A DNA stretch of 64,000 nt, from assembly GCA_964020085.1 (NCBI GenBank), contig OZ026608.1, positions 2,400,981-2,464,980 on the forward strand, in the 5' to 3' direction. Both the position numbers and the translations under genes were made by a program. Shown one piece after another: positions 33,376 to 45,687 of the stretch. The stretch's first letter is position 1; every line of letters starts with the position of its first letter. Source of the stretch: Micromussa lordhowensis. Taxonomy: Eukaryota; Cnidaria; Anthozoa; Scleractinia; Lobophylliidae. The notes beneath the pieces were generated by a model. The model did not search any database. It worked only from the letters and a program-made list of their open reading frames with translations, and was not told where the DNA came from.

Positions 33376-34040
33376 CACAGGGGGCCCACACAATCTGTCT
33401 GGGTAGCTGTTTATAGTAAATGTACTAGATTTACCGTTTGCCTCACCTATAGTCGTCATATATCGCTAACTTTGTATGAAAATCAACGATAAATAAACGT
33501 TGAATTACCTTACCTGTGGTGTATAGTCGTCATTTTGTCTCAAAAGCGGTTTTTGAGCGATTTTGAATGAATTTGAGTTCGCCGTTGACTCTTCTTTATA
33601 ATAGAGAGACAAGGGTGGAAACCTTGTTTTGAAAGCGTTCCAGCGCCGGGGCGATTTTTTCCCCCAAAATCGCATCGCTTTGCTTTCAAACTTCGCAGCA
33701 TAAAGGTCAAAAGATTCACGATTCTTCTCGTACCTTCCAATCGAAAATCCATCCAAACGGCCCGGAGCTAGCCCTCAAAGAAAATCAAAATCCCACAGTA
33801 TTCGAGCGACTGTAATGCGTAGCAAGATCCTTATGTGCCAGCAACAAACCGTCTCGCTGATTGCCCCATTCTGATTGGACGACGTTAGACAATGACCTAT
33901 TCAAAATACCTAACGAGGGTGGGGAACCACAGGCATTTTAGTGTTTACCCACCAGACTCGGGTCGTGTGTCTTGACGCTCACCGGAAGCCACTTACTTCG
34001 CGTCCGCCAATGAATGAACAGGGGAACGGATTGTTTTATA
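33376..34040. repeat. Left long TIR of the P-type element
   Basis: Inverted copy of about 44776-45453. The motif TATAGTCGTCAT occurs twice near the end (33449 and 33521), a possible transposase-binding site (inference). An 83-codon frame on the minus strand (33505-33756) is identical in translation to that in the other arm. The inner part differs by a 12-base indel near 33995. Confidence 0.85.
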
Positions 34041-34093
34041 TTCAAATATTCCATCCCTGGCTGATCGGTTTATAGACTTTGGATGCGAAGAAA

Positions 34094-37000
34094 ATGTTGT
34101 CCACGCTGAAAGCGAACGACGAGAGAAACATTATCAAAAAGAGGAAAATTGGAACGAATTTCGACCAGATATTGGTGTCTCTTAAAGTCTGGTAAGTTAC
34201 ACTTTATCTCAAGTCAGAATTGTATCGGTGATTGAAATTGATTTATCGCTATCGGTTCACTCTAGGCTGATACAAAACTACGAGGTAGAAAATGAAGCCT
34301 TCTCGTATAGTCAGGATATCTACGATCTTATCGAAATGGAAAAGGAGAATATTTCGGCTGATTATGTCCCGGTACGCTTAATTACTAAGGCCATAAAAGA
34401 ACTTTGGGTGAACAGCGGAGAGGTTGTTATATCTCAACGTAGAAGATCCAAAGGAGATGTACGAGAGCGTGGATATCAAAATTTAAAGAGGAAGTTAGAA
34501 TGTTCTGCAGCGTCATCAAACCAATGTGAATGGAATGAATTGCCAAAAATCACATTTGCGGGCTGGCAGTCAGCTGCAAACAGCGATCGCTCGCTAAGCT
34601 TCCTGCGTGTAGAACACGTACTCTACGACGGCCACAGGGTCGTAACGGAAGTGATCCTGCAATATACCGAGGAAAGGGAGCTTAAAGTGTGGTTGAAGTC
34701 CCACGAACATACAATAAATCTATGCGATTTCCCAGGCTTCGAGTCTGCGTTGAAAAAAGGAAGGCTGATAGAGAAAGTAAAATTTGTTTTAAATTTTGTT
34801 CAAAACTCTAGCTTTTGCCGAGGTTTCAAGTTCGATTTACCTGCTGACACCCCCATCTCACCAGATTTATATATCAAGCATGAAGTCCGCGATCTTCGAG
34901 AGGAACTTGAGGCATCTGAGGCGAGGGTGTTCTCATCCAATTGCCTTGTCCTTACAAATAACGCACAGGGAGAGAGTTGTGTGAATTGCGTTCAAGCGAA
35001 ACATCAGCTGGGGAGAATTAAAAGTAGGCGTGAGTCGTCGTCTGGTGCACGAAATCTAAGATGTAATCATCGGTATCTATCCAGAACAGAAATTCTGGAC
35101 AAGCTAACCGAGGAGAAAAGAAGGAGAATTAACCGTGAAAAGGTCATAGCAAGACTTGATTCAGAAATGGTTGAAATGGCGTCTGAAGATCATGCAGATC
35201 TCGTGCAGATGATGTCCAACATCGCCGGAAAAGAAGTCCCGGATGATTTTAAGGTACTCTGGGAGCAGCAACAGAAAATAGCATCAACTGCCTCTGGTCG
35301 AGGGTACCGTTGGCATCCAAAGTGGGTATTATATGGATATGAAATAATATAGAAACGATGGTGGCTAGCACTCCTTGGGCCCACTCATCAGGCCTGTAGA
35401 GGGTTGTTAGTTTCTATATTATTAATATTATTATACATCAGACTGACTATGAAAAATGTGATTGGTCGAGAGCATTTAATCAATTCACAATAGCTTGTAA
35501 ACTTGACATGATATCTGCTACAGATATCCGCCATTTCCACATCCCCCATATACACCTTGTTTGCGCCCCAAAACTTTCATTGTTATGAAAATTTTAAAAC
35601 AATTACAAATAATACAAATAGTCTCTTTTTCTGACGCAATTGCTTTAAATTTCCAGTAACTTCTACTGTATATGATGTGGTAACAGAGGATGAACTTCAA
35701 GCAACAGACTGCCAGTTAATTGGTTTATTGAAACAAAAAACCCAAAACAAATAGCTTTGAAACATAACCTAAAAAATGAAAGAGAGAAGTAGAATAACAG
35801 CTTGTTTCAAGATATGTGAATAAACCTTAAACGTTCACTTTATACTTTATGGTGATTGAAAGAGTGTTATCTATGAATTGTATACTGATGTCAGTGGGAG
35901 GCTTAGTTACACCCTTGACAATGTCTGGATTTCTTCTTGATGAAAGACTTTTTATCTCTCATTTTTCAACAGGGTTATAAGGTTATGCATGGAGTTGTAC
36001 AGCAAGAATCCACATACTCTTGATCCACTGCGAAAATTCTTATATCTACCGAGTAACCGCACCATCAGGTAATTGTTGTAGAGTTCCATCCAGTATCCAA
36101 GTGAAACATTCACTGGAACTACACTCTAATAGGATACCAAACCAAAGTTTACAAGGTTTTGGTCATACCAATCTACCTTCATCACATTTCCAAAGAAATA
36201 ATTCATTGTATAACATTCATTAGAATAATAGTGTTACTTTTTTTCAAGATACTACAAGAACAAAACCCCCCAACGTCCAGGATGGGATTCAAATATTTTG
36301 AAATGGTGCCTCGAGGAAGCTAGAGCCAATAATTTAAAGCCAGATGCCTACATGGGTGGCTTCATTTTAGATGAAATGAAAGTCCAGGTTGGTAATTTAT
36401 TATTACTACTGATTTGTATGCAATAATTCTGGTCATTATACATTTTGTGGAACCTGCCCGCCTACAGTACCTCTCCTCAGCCAACAGTTTGCCCTAATTG
36501 AGAACAAGGTAGTCTTAATGTTGGCTTAGGGGAGGGGAAGGTGGGAAGTTTACCAAAAATGCATAATGATCTGAACACACCCCATCCCCACACTTCTGTG
36601 ATATTTAATCAAAAAATGACACTGATAGCTAACTAGATTTTTTTACTGGAGGAACAATATATGTTTTTGCACTATATACTGAAGTTATGCATAAACATGA
36701 TCCTGTTAATTTCAAATGTAAATACTGTTAAATTAACCTGCTCAACATACAAATGGCTCAGTCTCATTTAAAAAATTCAAGTAACTTGAAATAATTTTAT
36801 TTAAAACTATAAGGAAATCTTAGTATGCTTAATTAGTAGAGCCTGCCAAGGTGTCTGGTTATCATGCCTCTACAAAACATTTTAGTAGGCAAGTGAGCGC
36901 AGGATGTCTCAACTAAATAAGGAAATATTAAAAATAATGATAAAAATTATAATTATAATCTTTAAGTCTTTCATTATTTGTCTCATTCAGGAGGACATTG

Positions 37001-39028
37001 AAATGGTTGTAAAAGATGGTAAACATAAACTTGTTGGGTTTGTGGATCTTGGGGAGATGCATGACGCGTTTGAGAAATTGTCAGGTACTATAAAAATAAA
37101 AATAAATAAATATTATCTCATTCTGTTTATAATTGTGTCGTGTCAGTGATCAGGAGCACTAACTGACTGTCATAACAGTAGGTTGTATGGTATTAATTTT
37201 TTTAATTTTTAATAACAGTTAGACTTGAAATGTACGACATTTGATTGTTTCATCTCCAGGTCAAAGCAGGGAACCAAAACTTGCTACTCATGTTCTTCAA
37301 TTCATATTCTTGAGTGATAGTGGATTCAGATTCCCAATAGCCCAGTTCCCATCACGTTCATGTACAGCTGCAGATCTTTTTCACATTCTCTGGGAAGGGG
37401 TTCTCAAAATGTTGGAAACTGGCTTCCATGTGTATTGGTGCATCCTCGACGGTGCTGATGTAAACAGACAATTTGTAAAACTGCACTTTAAAGGAGAGGA
37501 TGAAGCTGTGGAAAAAAAATTTACAGCCCAGAACCTGTACACAGGGGAACCTTTTGTATTCATGATGGATTCAAAGGTAAATAACTTAAAGAATGAAACG
37601 AAAGGATTGAATCTGACTTCCCTAAAGGTATTAAAATCCTTACTTTATGTATCTAGAATATACACTTCACTTTGTCGGTAATAATACCAACAAAAATTAT
37701 AAACACTAGCCTGTGTACAGCCATATAAACACTAAATTTAACAGAAACATCATTTTCAGGGCCCTCAAAAAAATTTTGGTTGTTCGTTTGATTTTGAAAT
37801 TTCATCTAGATAGCACCACCCTGAGTACCCTGGCCCTTTTACAACTTGTTTACATGTTCATTAAATTGTTTTCACAAAATGAAAGGTAACAGGTATGCAA
37901 CTGAGCACAAAACAAGGAAAATTGTTAGAATGGTGCCCTGAACCTTACTGTCTGGGACTAACTGTTCTTTTTTCTCCAACAGCACAACTTTAAGAAGATA
38001 CGTAACAACATTTTGAAGAGTTCGACGGATGAATCCGGAACCCGTTGCCTGACTTCAAAAGGGAAGACCATAACATGGGACCAGTTCTGGAAAGCGTTCA
38101 ATTACGATCAAGGCGAATTCTCCATGTCCCTCCACCACAAGCTTACAGTGGATCATTTTCAGTTAGACCCTGCATCCAAAATGCGTAACCATCTCGCAGA
38201 AGACGTCCTTGATAGGAACATGTTGGCCCTCATGAAGGTATTTTTCAGTCCAAAGGCATGCATTCAGTATTCTGCCAGTCTAAAATAATAAATAAAAAAG
38301 AGAGATTTGTTCCTATAATTTCCTTAAAAGATTAACTGGCAATTAATACATCTAATTGTATACTTCATTAGGTACTAATATAAGCTTTTTTAACTCAATT
38401 TACATGTCTGATTGATCCCTACAATTATCTGTCAAAGTTACAATAGTATATGATTGAACATGTATAATTTGTTACCTTATTAATATTTAAATGCACTAAT
38501 GGTTCAATTTTTTTATTGAAATTTTAGGCTTATAAGAGTCACCTTGTTAGCAAAGGGCAGGATGGCTGCAGCCTTGATTCAACAATAGAGTTACTGGCCC
38601 ACACCTCTAGTGCGATTCAGCTGTTTAATGACCGCCAAAACATCAAAAGCCTCTCTGACCATCGTTTGGTAGAACTTCAAGAATTTCTGTCTTTCCTAAA
38701 GCAGTGGAAAGCTGAGGCTGGCAATGAATTTTCAAAGAAATGTTTTACAAGCAAATTGTGGTTTGATCTTCAATCGATGATACTTGGTTTTGAGTCAATT
38801 GTTGCTATCAAATTAAAGAAATTTCCCCAATCTGTGATTAAACCAGCCATCATCAATCAAGACTGCGTTGAAAATCATTTCTGCCAAGTCAGAGCATGTA
38901 ATGGGCAGAACAATAATCCAACATTTCACTTGCAAGAATCTGCTCAAAATTCAATAAGATATGGACAGACAACCATAAGCAGGAAAAGCAATGCAGGGGC
39001 TGCTGGAGTTAGGAAAAGAAAGAACTGA
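34094..39028 (+). CDS. P-element (THAP9-like) transposase, 851 aa, eight exons
   Basis: Exons joined in one frame: 34094-34191, 34266-35321, 35973-36068, 36249-36387, 36991-37084, 37260-37576, 37983-38237, 38528-39028. The family signature GYRWHPKVIRLCMELYSKNP spans exons 2-3, followed by LPSNRTIRYYKN. The RNase-H-like catalytic acids can be placed as D458 (GGFILDEM), D558 or D561 (CILDGADVNRQ) and E800 (CVENHFCQVR, then NNNPTF). Between the second and last acid lies the large insertion expected for P transposases, where Drosophila P element binds GTP. Unlike THAP9 and P element, no N-terminal C2CH THAP finger is visible; a CVNCVQAKHQLG and RCNH segment in exon 2 could contribute cysteines. 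Exon 2 carries a coiled-coil-like stretch (EEKRRRINREKVIARL). The stop is TGA at 39026. Confidence 0.85.
35322..35972. other. Transposase intron 2, no recognised element
   Basis: The donor used is CCAAA/GTGGGT, chosen because it keeps WHPK-VIRL in frame. Nothing else was recognised. The shorter transposase introns (36388-36990, 37577-37982 and 38238-38527) are likewise plain AT-rich sequence. Confidence 0.5.
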
Positions 39029-39126
39029 TATTCCCTGTTACGGTGTATGGTTTAACCTCCATTAAGTGGCCATCCTGACATGTGCACTCAGAGTACCAGC
39101 AAGGGGCCACTTGTTCAGAATCAGTT

Positions 39127-39545
39127 ACCGTAAAATTCCGAAAATAAGCCCCTCCATGTATATGCCCCTCCAAAAATAAGCCCCCCAAATTCGTAATGCA
39201 AGAAACCCTCCGTTAATTTCCCCCCCACCCCCCCCCCCCCCCGGGCTTGTTCTTGAAATTTGCCCTCGAATAAAAACTAAAACAAAGCAAAAATGGCACA
39301 TTTCCTTCCCACTACAAGCTAACCCACTTGATTTTGAAATTCAATTTTCCCTCCGTACATAAGCCCCTCAAAAAGCGGCAGGTACAAAACACAGGTCACA
39401 GGTCACAGGTCATTGTTCTGGGTTGTTTCAGTATAGGTAAAACAATGACCTGTGACCTGTGACCTGTGACCTGTGTTTTGTACCTGCCGCTCAAAGGGCT
39501 TTTGAAAAATACAAGCTCCAGGGCTTATTTTCAGACTTTTACGGT
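39127..39545. mobile_element. MITE inside the P-type element
   Basis: The ends CCGTAAAATTCCGAAAATAA(GCCCC) and (GGGC)TTATTTTCAGACTTTTACGG are inverted and flanked by TA on both sides. Inside is a hairpin (39380-39488) whose arms read GGCAGGTACAAAACACAGGT followed by tandem CACAGGT units. A poly-C run lies at about 39224-39242. Confidence 0.75.
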
Positions 39546-40277
39546 ATTCTCCTTTATCATAATGCATAACATGTATCCCATCAATTAGTAAATTATGTGC
39601 TTAGTTAATTACCAGTCTAAATAGATTTGAAAATAATTGATTACTGTTGGGATGGCCAGAAGATCACTGTGATTATAGCTGTATGTATGTACATCTGCTT
39701 GAACTATTTTTTGAACTTTGATTACCATTAAGTCGCATTGTGAATGGTTAGGCCACTAACCACTGTTTGCTTACTTACATTTCACTTTATGTACATGAAC
39801 ACAGGGTTGTCACTAAGACTTCAGAATGGCGGGTAAATACAACAAGTACATGATTGGTTGGGAATCAAACAGCTAGGGATTTCTTTTCGTTCTTTTTTCT
39901 TCTTAAATTTTCCCATGAAAATATATAGGTCACATTCAAAGTACCTTATGGAAATCCCTGGCCCCTGAGCTCTTAATGACTGAGCCCAGTGGACATACCT
40001 CTGTGAACAAAAATGACACAAACTGTACATGTACATGTATATTGTTATTATGGTTTACAGAGAGACAAGACTGGGAAATGACTTGGAGAAGTTTAAAATA
40101 CAGACTGCTGACTGACTATTGTTTTGTTAGAAAACAAGGGGACTATTGTTTTCACATAATCATTTGCATGGTGAAAACTGACATTATTTTGCAGCCTATG
40201 TTTTACACTCAGAATGACCAAAATAATTTTGGAAAATCACATTTTCAAGTGTTAAATTAAGGATACCCTTCGTTACT
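39546..40277. other. Gap between the two convergent genes of the P-type element
   Basis: No gene was recognised. ACATGTACATGTATAT near 40027 is a short palindromic run. This stretch separates the two 3' ends. Confidence 0.4.
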
Positions 40278-43200
40278 TCAGCCAGCTCTGCTGATCCTTA
40301 AAGTGATTCTCTGAGTACCCTCATCGAGGTTGACTTGAGACTGCAACACATTGGTGAAGTATGCTTGTGGCATTTTATCAATGGCTTTAATAACTGGGAG
40401 AAGATCCTGAACCATCTTTTTCTTTGTTTCTCGATTATTAGGTCGAAGGCCGTATCCCATGCAAAGCAACTGGATTTGCTTTTTATTGTATGCTTTCTCA
40501 AAAGCAGCCACACCAAACTTTTCCAGGAACTGCTGCAGTAGTATGTGGCTAGTAAGTTTCCCACCTGACTTGTCTCCCTCTATCTCAGAGAAGGGTACGG
40601 CTGCTTTTTTCTCCTCTAAAGCTTTCTTTCGCTCAAGGACAGTTTTTCGGTGCTCTGCAGTCTTCTTTAACCTAGATGGGTTAATGAACAGAACAAAAAT
40701 ATTAATAATACATGTATACTTAAGCTCTTCAATCTGCACATTGGCTGCATAGAAACGACAGCTGCAGCAACTATTGCAAATACATCCACAATCTAAGCTA
40801 CTTGATACTATATTTATTCCTGGTACCAATGAACTGATTTATAGATACCATTGATTCATAATCATACGAGCAATGGAGAATGGGTCACTGAGTAAAATTC
40901 TGCAACTGGAAAATTGTGCATACATGTATTTTATTGCATTATACTAGACACTTTAATATCGTAGAATTAAATTATCTTTTTTTGAAGTCAATGACTATCT
41001 CTCAAAAATATAAAGATCAAGTTTCCTTCACACTCTGTGCATGTTTGTCCAAATAATGAAAAACATGTATAAAAGCATCTTACTTGTGTGCTCTTCGGTA
41101 ATCTCTCATGTATTGTCCAGCACCAACCATCACATATTTGCTTATGACATCTTTATAAGCCTCCATGATAAGCTCCTAAAAAAATGCAAGACATCACAAT
41201 CATTGTGTAGCAATGACCATGTGTAATAATTATCATTAGAAAAGATGCAGATTTATGTTATAATAGAAGGTTTTCCTTCATTTTGCAAAAATGACCCTGA
41301 ACTGACAACAGTTACTGTAATACCCTCAGGAGAAAAGGGAAAACTAAATTTAATATAAAAATGGGTAAAAACCATTTCACACAATTACATTCATTTGATT
41401 TGTAACATGTAACATGTAACTCTTGCCAGTATAATTGTGGCAAGGTAAAAAGCTAAATTAAGGGATGGAAAAGGGAAAGAAGTGGGTGCTCAGCTGTGAT
41501 TTAATTGTAAGAATAATGTGTTTCAATAGTACACTTCATTTGAAATATTTCTAAACAAGAGCACATGTTATGTTAGTCAGATCAAAATAAAATTCAAGGT
41601 TAACCCAGGGATGATTCTCTACTTTATTTGTCTTACAGTCTTGCATCATGAATAATTTAAAAACAATAACCTGAATTCAATTTTGATCTATAAAACATAT
41701 TCAATGAAAATTGTAGCTTACCAACTTTTCCTCTTTGTCCTCTTCTGGAAAACACTCCAGCCATTTCTGTTGAAGGTGAATATCATTCTTCATATGTGTT
41801 TCAGATCCACTAATCAAATTCTCACGAAGCTGCGATAGCCTATAATCGTTCATGAGACCAACACGTGCCACCTCCACTTCTAAAAAAAATTCATACGCCT
41901 GATCTTCAATATGTGTCAGACCACGACTGCGAAATTGCCGGTCCTCTGTCACACACAATGTCTCTGGATACTTTGTCTTATCTTTTAGGGATTCATAATT
42001 TCCAACCAAGTGTTCTTCTAACAGGGAAGCAATCTGCATGTGCCTGAAAACAGAATCATGAGTTGATCTGTTTTTGGTCACCAGGTTTGATTGAACATAC
42101 TTTTGGTGATCCCTCACGACCCTTCGAATTGCCCAAGCACCTACATGACGCACCTTTGCTAGCCCTTCAGAAGACATACTCTTTACGTCAAAAGGAGCTG
42201 GCTCACTAGTAGATACTCTATGGACCTTGTCTGCAACACACTTTACTACTTCCTTGTACGTCTCCATCATCATACAAGCCCCAACAGTTGATTGTAACCT
42301 GTTCAAAGGTTTAGTAGAAAAGAATATTTCCAGATCCCGTAAATAATCTGGGGATTGTGTTATCATCATGTACAATTCCCTAGTGTCACTGCTCCACAGG
42401 GCAGTGGATATGTTAACTTCGTCTAGATTCTCTATTGAGTCTTCCAGGATGATCTGACATGCCCGGCTCCAAAGAATCTTTCCAAAAGTCTCCTTATGTG
42501 GATTCTCATTGATAATTTCCTCAATTAGTCTGTTCTTCTCTGTGGCAAAATCACTTAAAGGATCTGCTTTTTTCATTTTCTCAAGGAGAGAGCTTAGACT
42601 GAATGATTGGGGAGGACACCTGCAAAAGTCATGAGAGGCTTCATTACTTAGCACCATAAAGACGGTTTGTAGATCTATGACTAACTCATCAGGCTCCCCT
42701 CTCTCAAAGTAGGATTTGACCAGATTCTCTGTTTGGGATGAGACTTCCAATATGTCATAGCCATTGTCATCCATGTTAGGCAAATCACACCCATCTGTTA
42801 TTCTTGAATCTTCATCATCAAGAACCTTATTCCGGCAGCATCCAATTTCTCCATCTAATGGATCTGAGTGAGCAGCACAGACATTCACACATTCTGGTAT
42901 TGGCTGTAACAGCTGATTGGGATTGAAGCTGATTATCTGAAGGTTATTGCAAGATTTGACTCGAGTGAGTGACACATACATCAATCCAGGAACAAACTCT
43001 TTACTGGAATGTAAGACAACTGCAGGGAGGGTAAGTCCTTGGGACTTGTGGCATGTGATAGCGTACATCAAGGTTAGAGGGACTTGCGTGCGACTCCCGA
43101 TGGCATTACCAGTCCTGGAGGTGTTTGACCATGTCTCTTTCTTTACAACCACACGCCCCTCTTCAGCAAAGTCAACCACAACATCGTCACCCCTAACACC

Positions 43201-44622
43201 AACAAATGTGCCTTGTGATCCATTTACAAGAGAGTTGGACTTGTTCCAAAGCAACATGACCTTGCACCCAGGCTTCAGCAAAAGAACCCGATCAGCAGGA
43301 CACTGTATTCCACTTACATCTCCTTCGTCAATTGCTTCAAAAGTAAAAAGGTCACCCGGCAACATAAACAGTACCTGTGAGTTGAAAAATTGAACTGGCA
43401 AGCGCTTGAAAAAAATATGAGTCGCTGTTTCTTTCACTTCATCTGAAAGAGGCCGAGCCAGGCTTTTGATGAAAGCGTGGGAAATATCGCTGCACTTTCC
43501 CATGCGCACTTCTCGCAGACAGGCGACGAATTCCTTTTCGTTTTCATTTTGACGCAGCAGCAGTGTTAATTCGTATCGATGAGGAATCGACTTGATGAAA
43601 AGAAGAGAATCGAAAACGAATCTTCCTAGGTCGAAGAAGTTTGCAACAGGGCGAAGCTGTAAGAAATCACCAACTAAAATCACTTGTTTTCCGCCGAAGA
43701 GATACTTTGATTCGCCGTGAGATGATAGAAGCTCGTGAATTTTATTCACCAGCTCAAAGACACGCCTGCTCGTCATACTTATCTCATCCCAGATCAAGGT
43801 ATCTGCTTCTCTAGCACGTTCGCATACTAAATTGTTGGCTATCGATCTTTCGACTACCATGTTGGCTGGCATATCAGCAGTACGCAGGCCGTAAAAAGCG
43901 TGAGCCGTCGACGCGGTGGTTCCATCTGCTAAATATACAGTTCCAGCGATGCCACTTGAACAAACAATGGCAACTTTTCTTCCTTTCCTGCGTAAATCCT
44001 TTTGCAGAGCACGTACTAAAGTAGATTTTCCTGTACCCGCTTGGCCAGTGACAAGAATATTGTGCCCGGCTTTGGCGACCTTGATGATCTCGGATTGTTC
44101 CGTGGTTAAGGTGTTAGAATCTCTGAATGGAAAAGAAGGTCTATGCTTCAACGAATATAGCGAGTTTCGCCCATAACGAGTTTCGCCCACATCGTTTCGC
44201 CCAGAACGAGAATGGTTTCGCCCAGAAGTCGATCAGTAGAAGTAACTAAAAGGAAATAACCATCTTGCAAAAAATCTCACCCTTTTGAAAAGAAAACTGA
44301 AGTTTACTCGGGAACGTGTAATGCCCAGAACGAACATTGAGTAATGCCGTGAAAACGTGACTTGTCTCTAGCTCATGTTGAAACGAACAAGTTGTCACTT
44401 TCATTGCGAACCGAGCGAATACGCCGCGAACGGAATAGCGGAATTTTTCCGACTCCGTAAAAGGAAATTACCGTCTTGCAAAAAAAAACTCTAACCCTTT
44501 CACTGGGCAATAGAATTTTGGGTCTAGGTCTGGGCGAAACACTTTATGGGCGAAACTCGTTATAGGCGAAACCCGCGGTTACCGCTTCAACATAAAACTT
44601 ACGCTGCTGTTTCTTTGTCCAT
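40278..44622 (-). CDS. PIF1-like SF1B helicase carried by the P-type element, 968 aa
   Basis: Minus-strand exons: 44622-44603 (MDKETA plus two bases), 44122-41722, 41175-41084 and 40671-40278; all phases fit (2907 nt with stop). Helicase motifs by approximate residue: GQAGTGKST (Walker A, 33-41), WDEISM (Walker B, 118-123), GDFLQLRP (motif III, 158-165), HKSQGLTL and YVSLTRVKS (motifs V-VI, about 365-400). Residues from about 430 onward are unassigned: an acidic linker, then a helical region with ETYKEVVKCVADK and VGAWAIRRVVRDHQKYV. The last exon is Lys-rich (ERKKALEEKKAAV) with a compact C-terminal segment. PIF1 enzymes unwind DNA 5'-3'. PIF1 domains are well known in Helitrons but not, to my knowledge, in P-type elements. 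The first intron houses a MITE; an ATG inside that MITE gives a longer but misleading open frame starting at 44190. Confidence 0.8.
41176..41721. other. PIF1-gene intron, no recognised element
   Basis: AT-rich intron; nothing coding was seen. The 40672-41083 intron is similar. Confidence 0.45.
44153..44583. mobile_element. MITE of GTTTCGCCC repeats inside the PIF1-gene first intron
   Basis: GCGAGTTTCGCCCATAACGA and GTTTCGCCC at the left are mirrored by GGGCGAAACTCGTTATAGGC and GAAACCCGCGG at the right. GCTTCAAC is directly repeated outside (44145-44152 and 44584-44591), an 8-bp duplication of hAT type. Four GTTTCGCCC motifs at the left and three inverse motifs at the right make it easy to spot. 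Confidence 0.75.
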
Positions 44623-44775
44623 AAAATTCATTAAAAAGCTAGAAAATATTTCGTTACCTCTCCATTTTTATCAATTCCACGGGGAACGCAATAAAACCAG
44701 CTAACATGTATATGGGTTACATCGACAATGAAGACGAACGCCTGAACACTGTCACCATCCGAATGTGCGGGAAAA

Positions 44776-45453
44776 CCCAAAACAATCTGTTCCCCTGTTC
44801 ATTCATTGGCGGACGCGAAAATGAGCGGGGAAGTAAGTGGCTTCCGGTGAGCGTCAAGACACACGACCCGAGTCTGGTGGGTAAACACTAAAATGCCTGT
44901 GGTTCCCCACCCTCGTTAGGTATTTTGAATAGGTCATTGTCTAACGTCGTCCAATCAGAATGGGGCAATCAGCGAGACGGTTTGTTGCTGGCACATAAGG
45001 ATCTTGCTACGCATTACAGTCGCTCGAATACTGTGGGATTTTGATTTTCTTTGAGGGCTAGCTCCGGGCCGTTTGGATGGATTTTCGATTGGAAGGTACG
45101 AGAAGAATCGTGAATCTTTTGACCTTTATGCTGCGAAGTTTGAAAGCAAAGCGATGCGATTTTGGGGGAAAAAATCGCCCCGGCGCTGGAACGCTTTCAA
45201 AACAAGGTTTCCACCCTTGTCTCTCTATTATAAAGAAGAGTCAACGGCGAACTCAAATTCATTCAAAATCGCTCAAAAACCGCTTTTGAGACAAAATGAC
45301 GACTATACACCACAGGTAAGGTAATTCAACGTTTATTTATCGTTGATTTTCATACAAAGTTAGCGATATATGACGACTATAGGTGAGGCAAACGGTAAAT
45401 CTAGTACATTTACTATAAACAGCTACCCAGACAGATTGTGTGGGCCCCCTGTG
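44776..45453. repeat. Right long TIR of the P-type element
   Basis: Inverted copy of 33376-34040. The 83-codon frame at 45073-45324 ends ...YTPQ followed by GTAAGG, a splice-donor-like site facing out of the element. The matching frame and site occur in the left arm. Confidence 0.85.
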
Positions 45454-45460
45454 ATTGTAC
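45454..45460. repeat. Target-site duplication, right copy (ATTGTAC)
   Basis: Exact repeat of 33369-33375. It falls in the codons for the zinc-binding SWIM segment of the interrupted YqaJ gene. Confidence 0.85.
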
Positions 45461-45687
45461 CTGCATGGCTGGGTAAGTAGTTATTTCATATTGACAGATG
45501 AACCTTTACCACTCCTCCGGAGGACCATAAAAGGTAACTTATTTCTTTCTCATTCTACAGATTAGGGGAAGTGTGCAGCCACGTGGCTGCTGTGCTTTTT
45601 AAAGTGGAGGCAGCAGTGAAACTGGGCCTAACAAAATCATCCTCTACTAGCGTGGCTTGTCAATGGAATCGCACATTCAGAGAGAAG

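Larger units (their letters stand above)
33376..45453. mobile_element. 12.1-kb P-superfamily transposon with long TIRs and a PIF1-like gene
   Basis: The ends are CACAGGGGGCCCACACAATC and its exact inverse, inside inverted repeats of about 665 bp. A 7-bp direct repeat flanks it. It codes a P-type transposase on the plus strand (34094-39028) and a PIF1-like helicase on the minus strand (40278-44622), convergent with about 1.25 kb between the stops. Two younger MITEs sit inside it (39127-39545 and 44153-44583). Both gene models are uninterrupted once spliced, and the arms are almost identical, so the insertion looks fairly recent. P elements usually have short TIRs and one gene. Confidence 0.85.

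Noticed and set aside
41701..44190. PIF1 frame read as a single 829-codon exon starting at 44190
   Set aside because: Its first ~12 codons come from a MITE, and it runs past a good donor at 41721. The four-exon model fits in phase and adds a C-terminal part.
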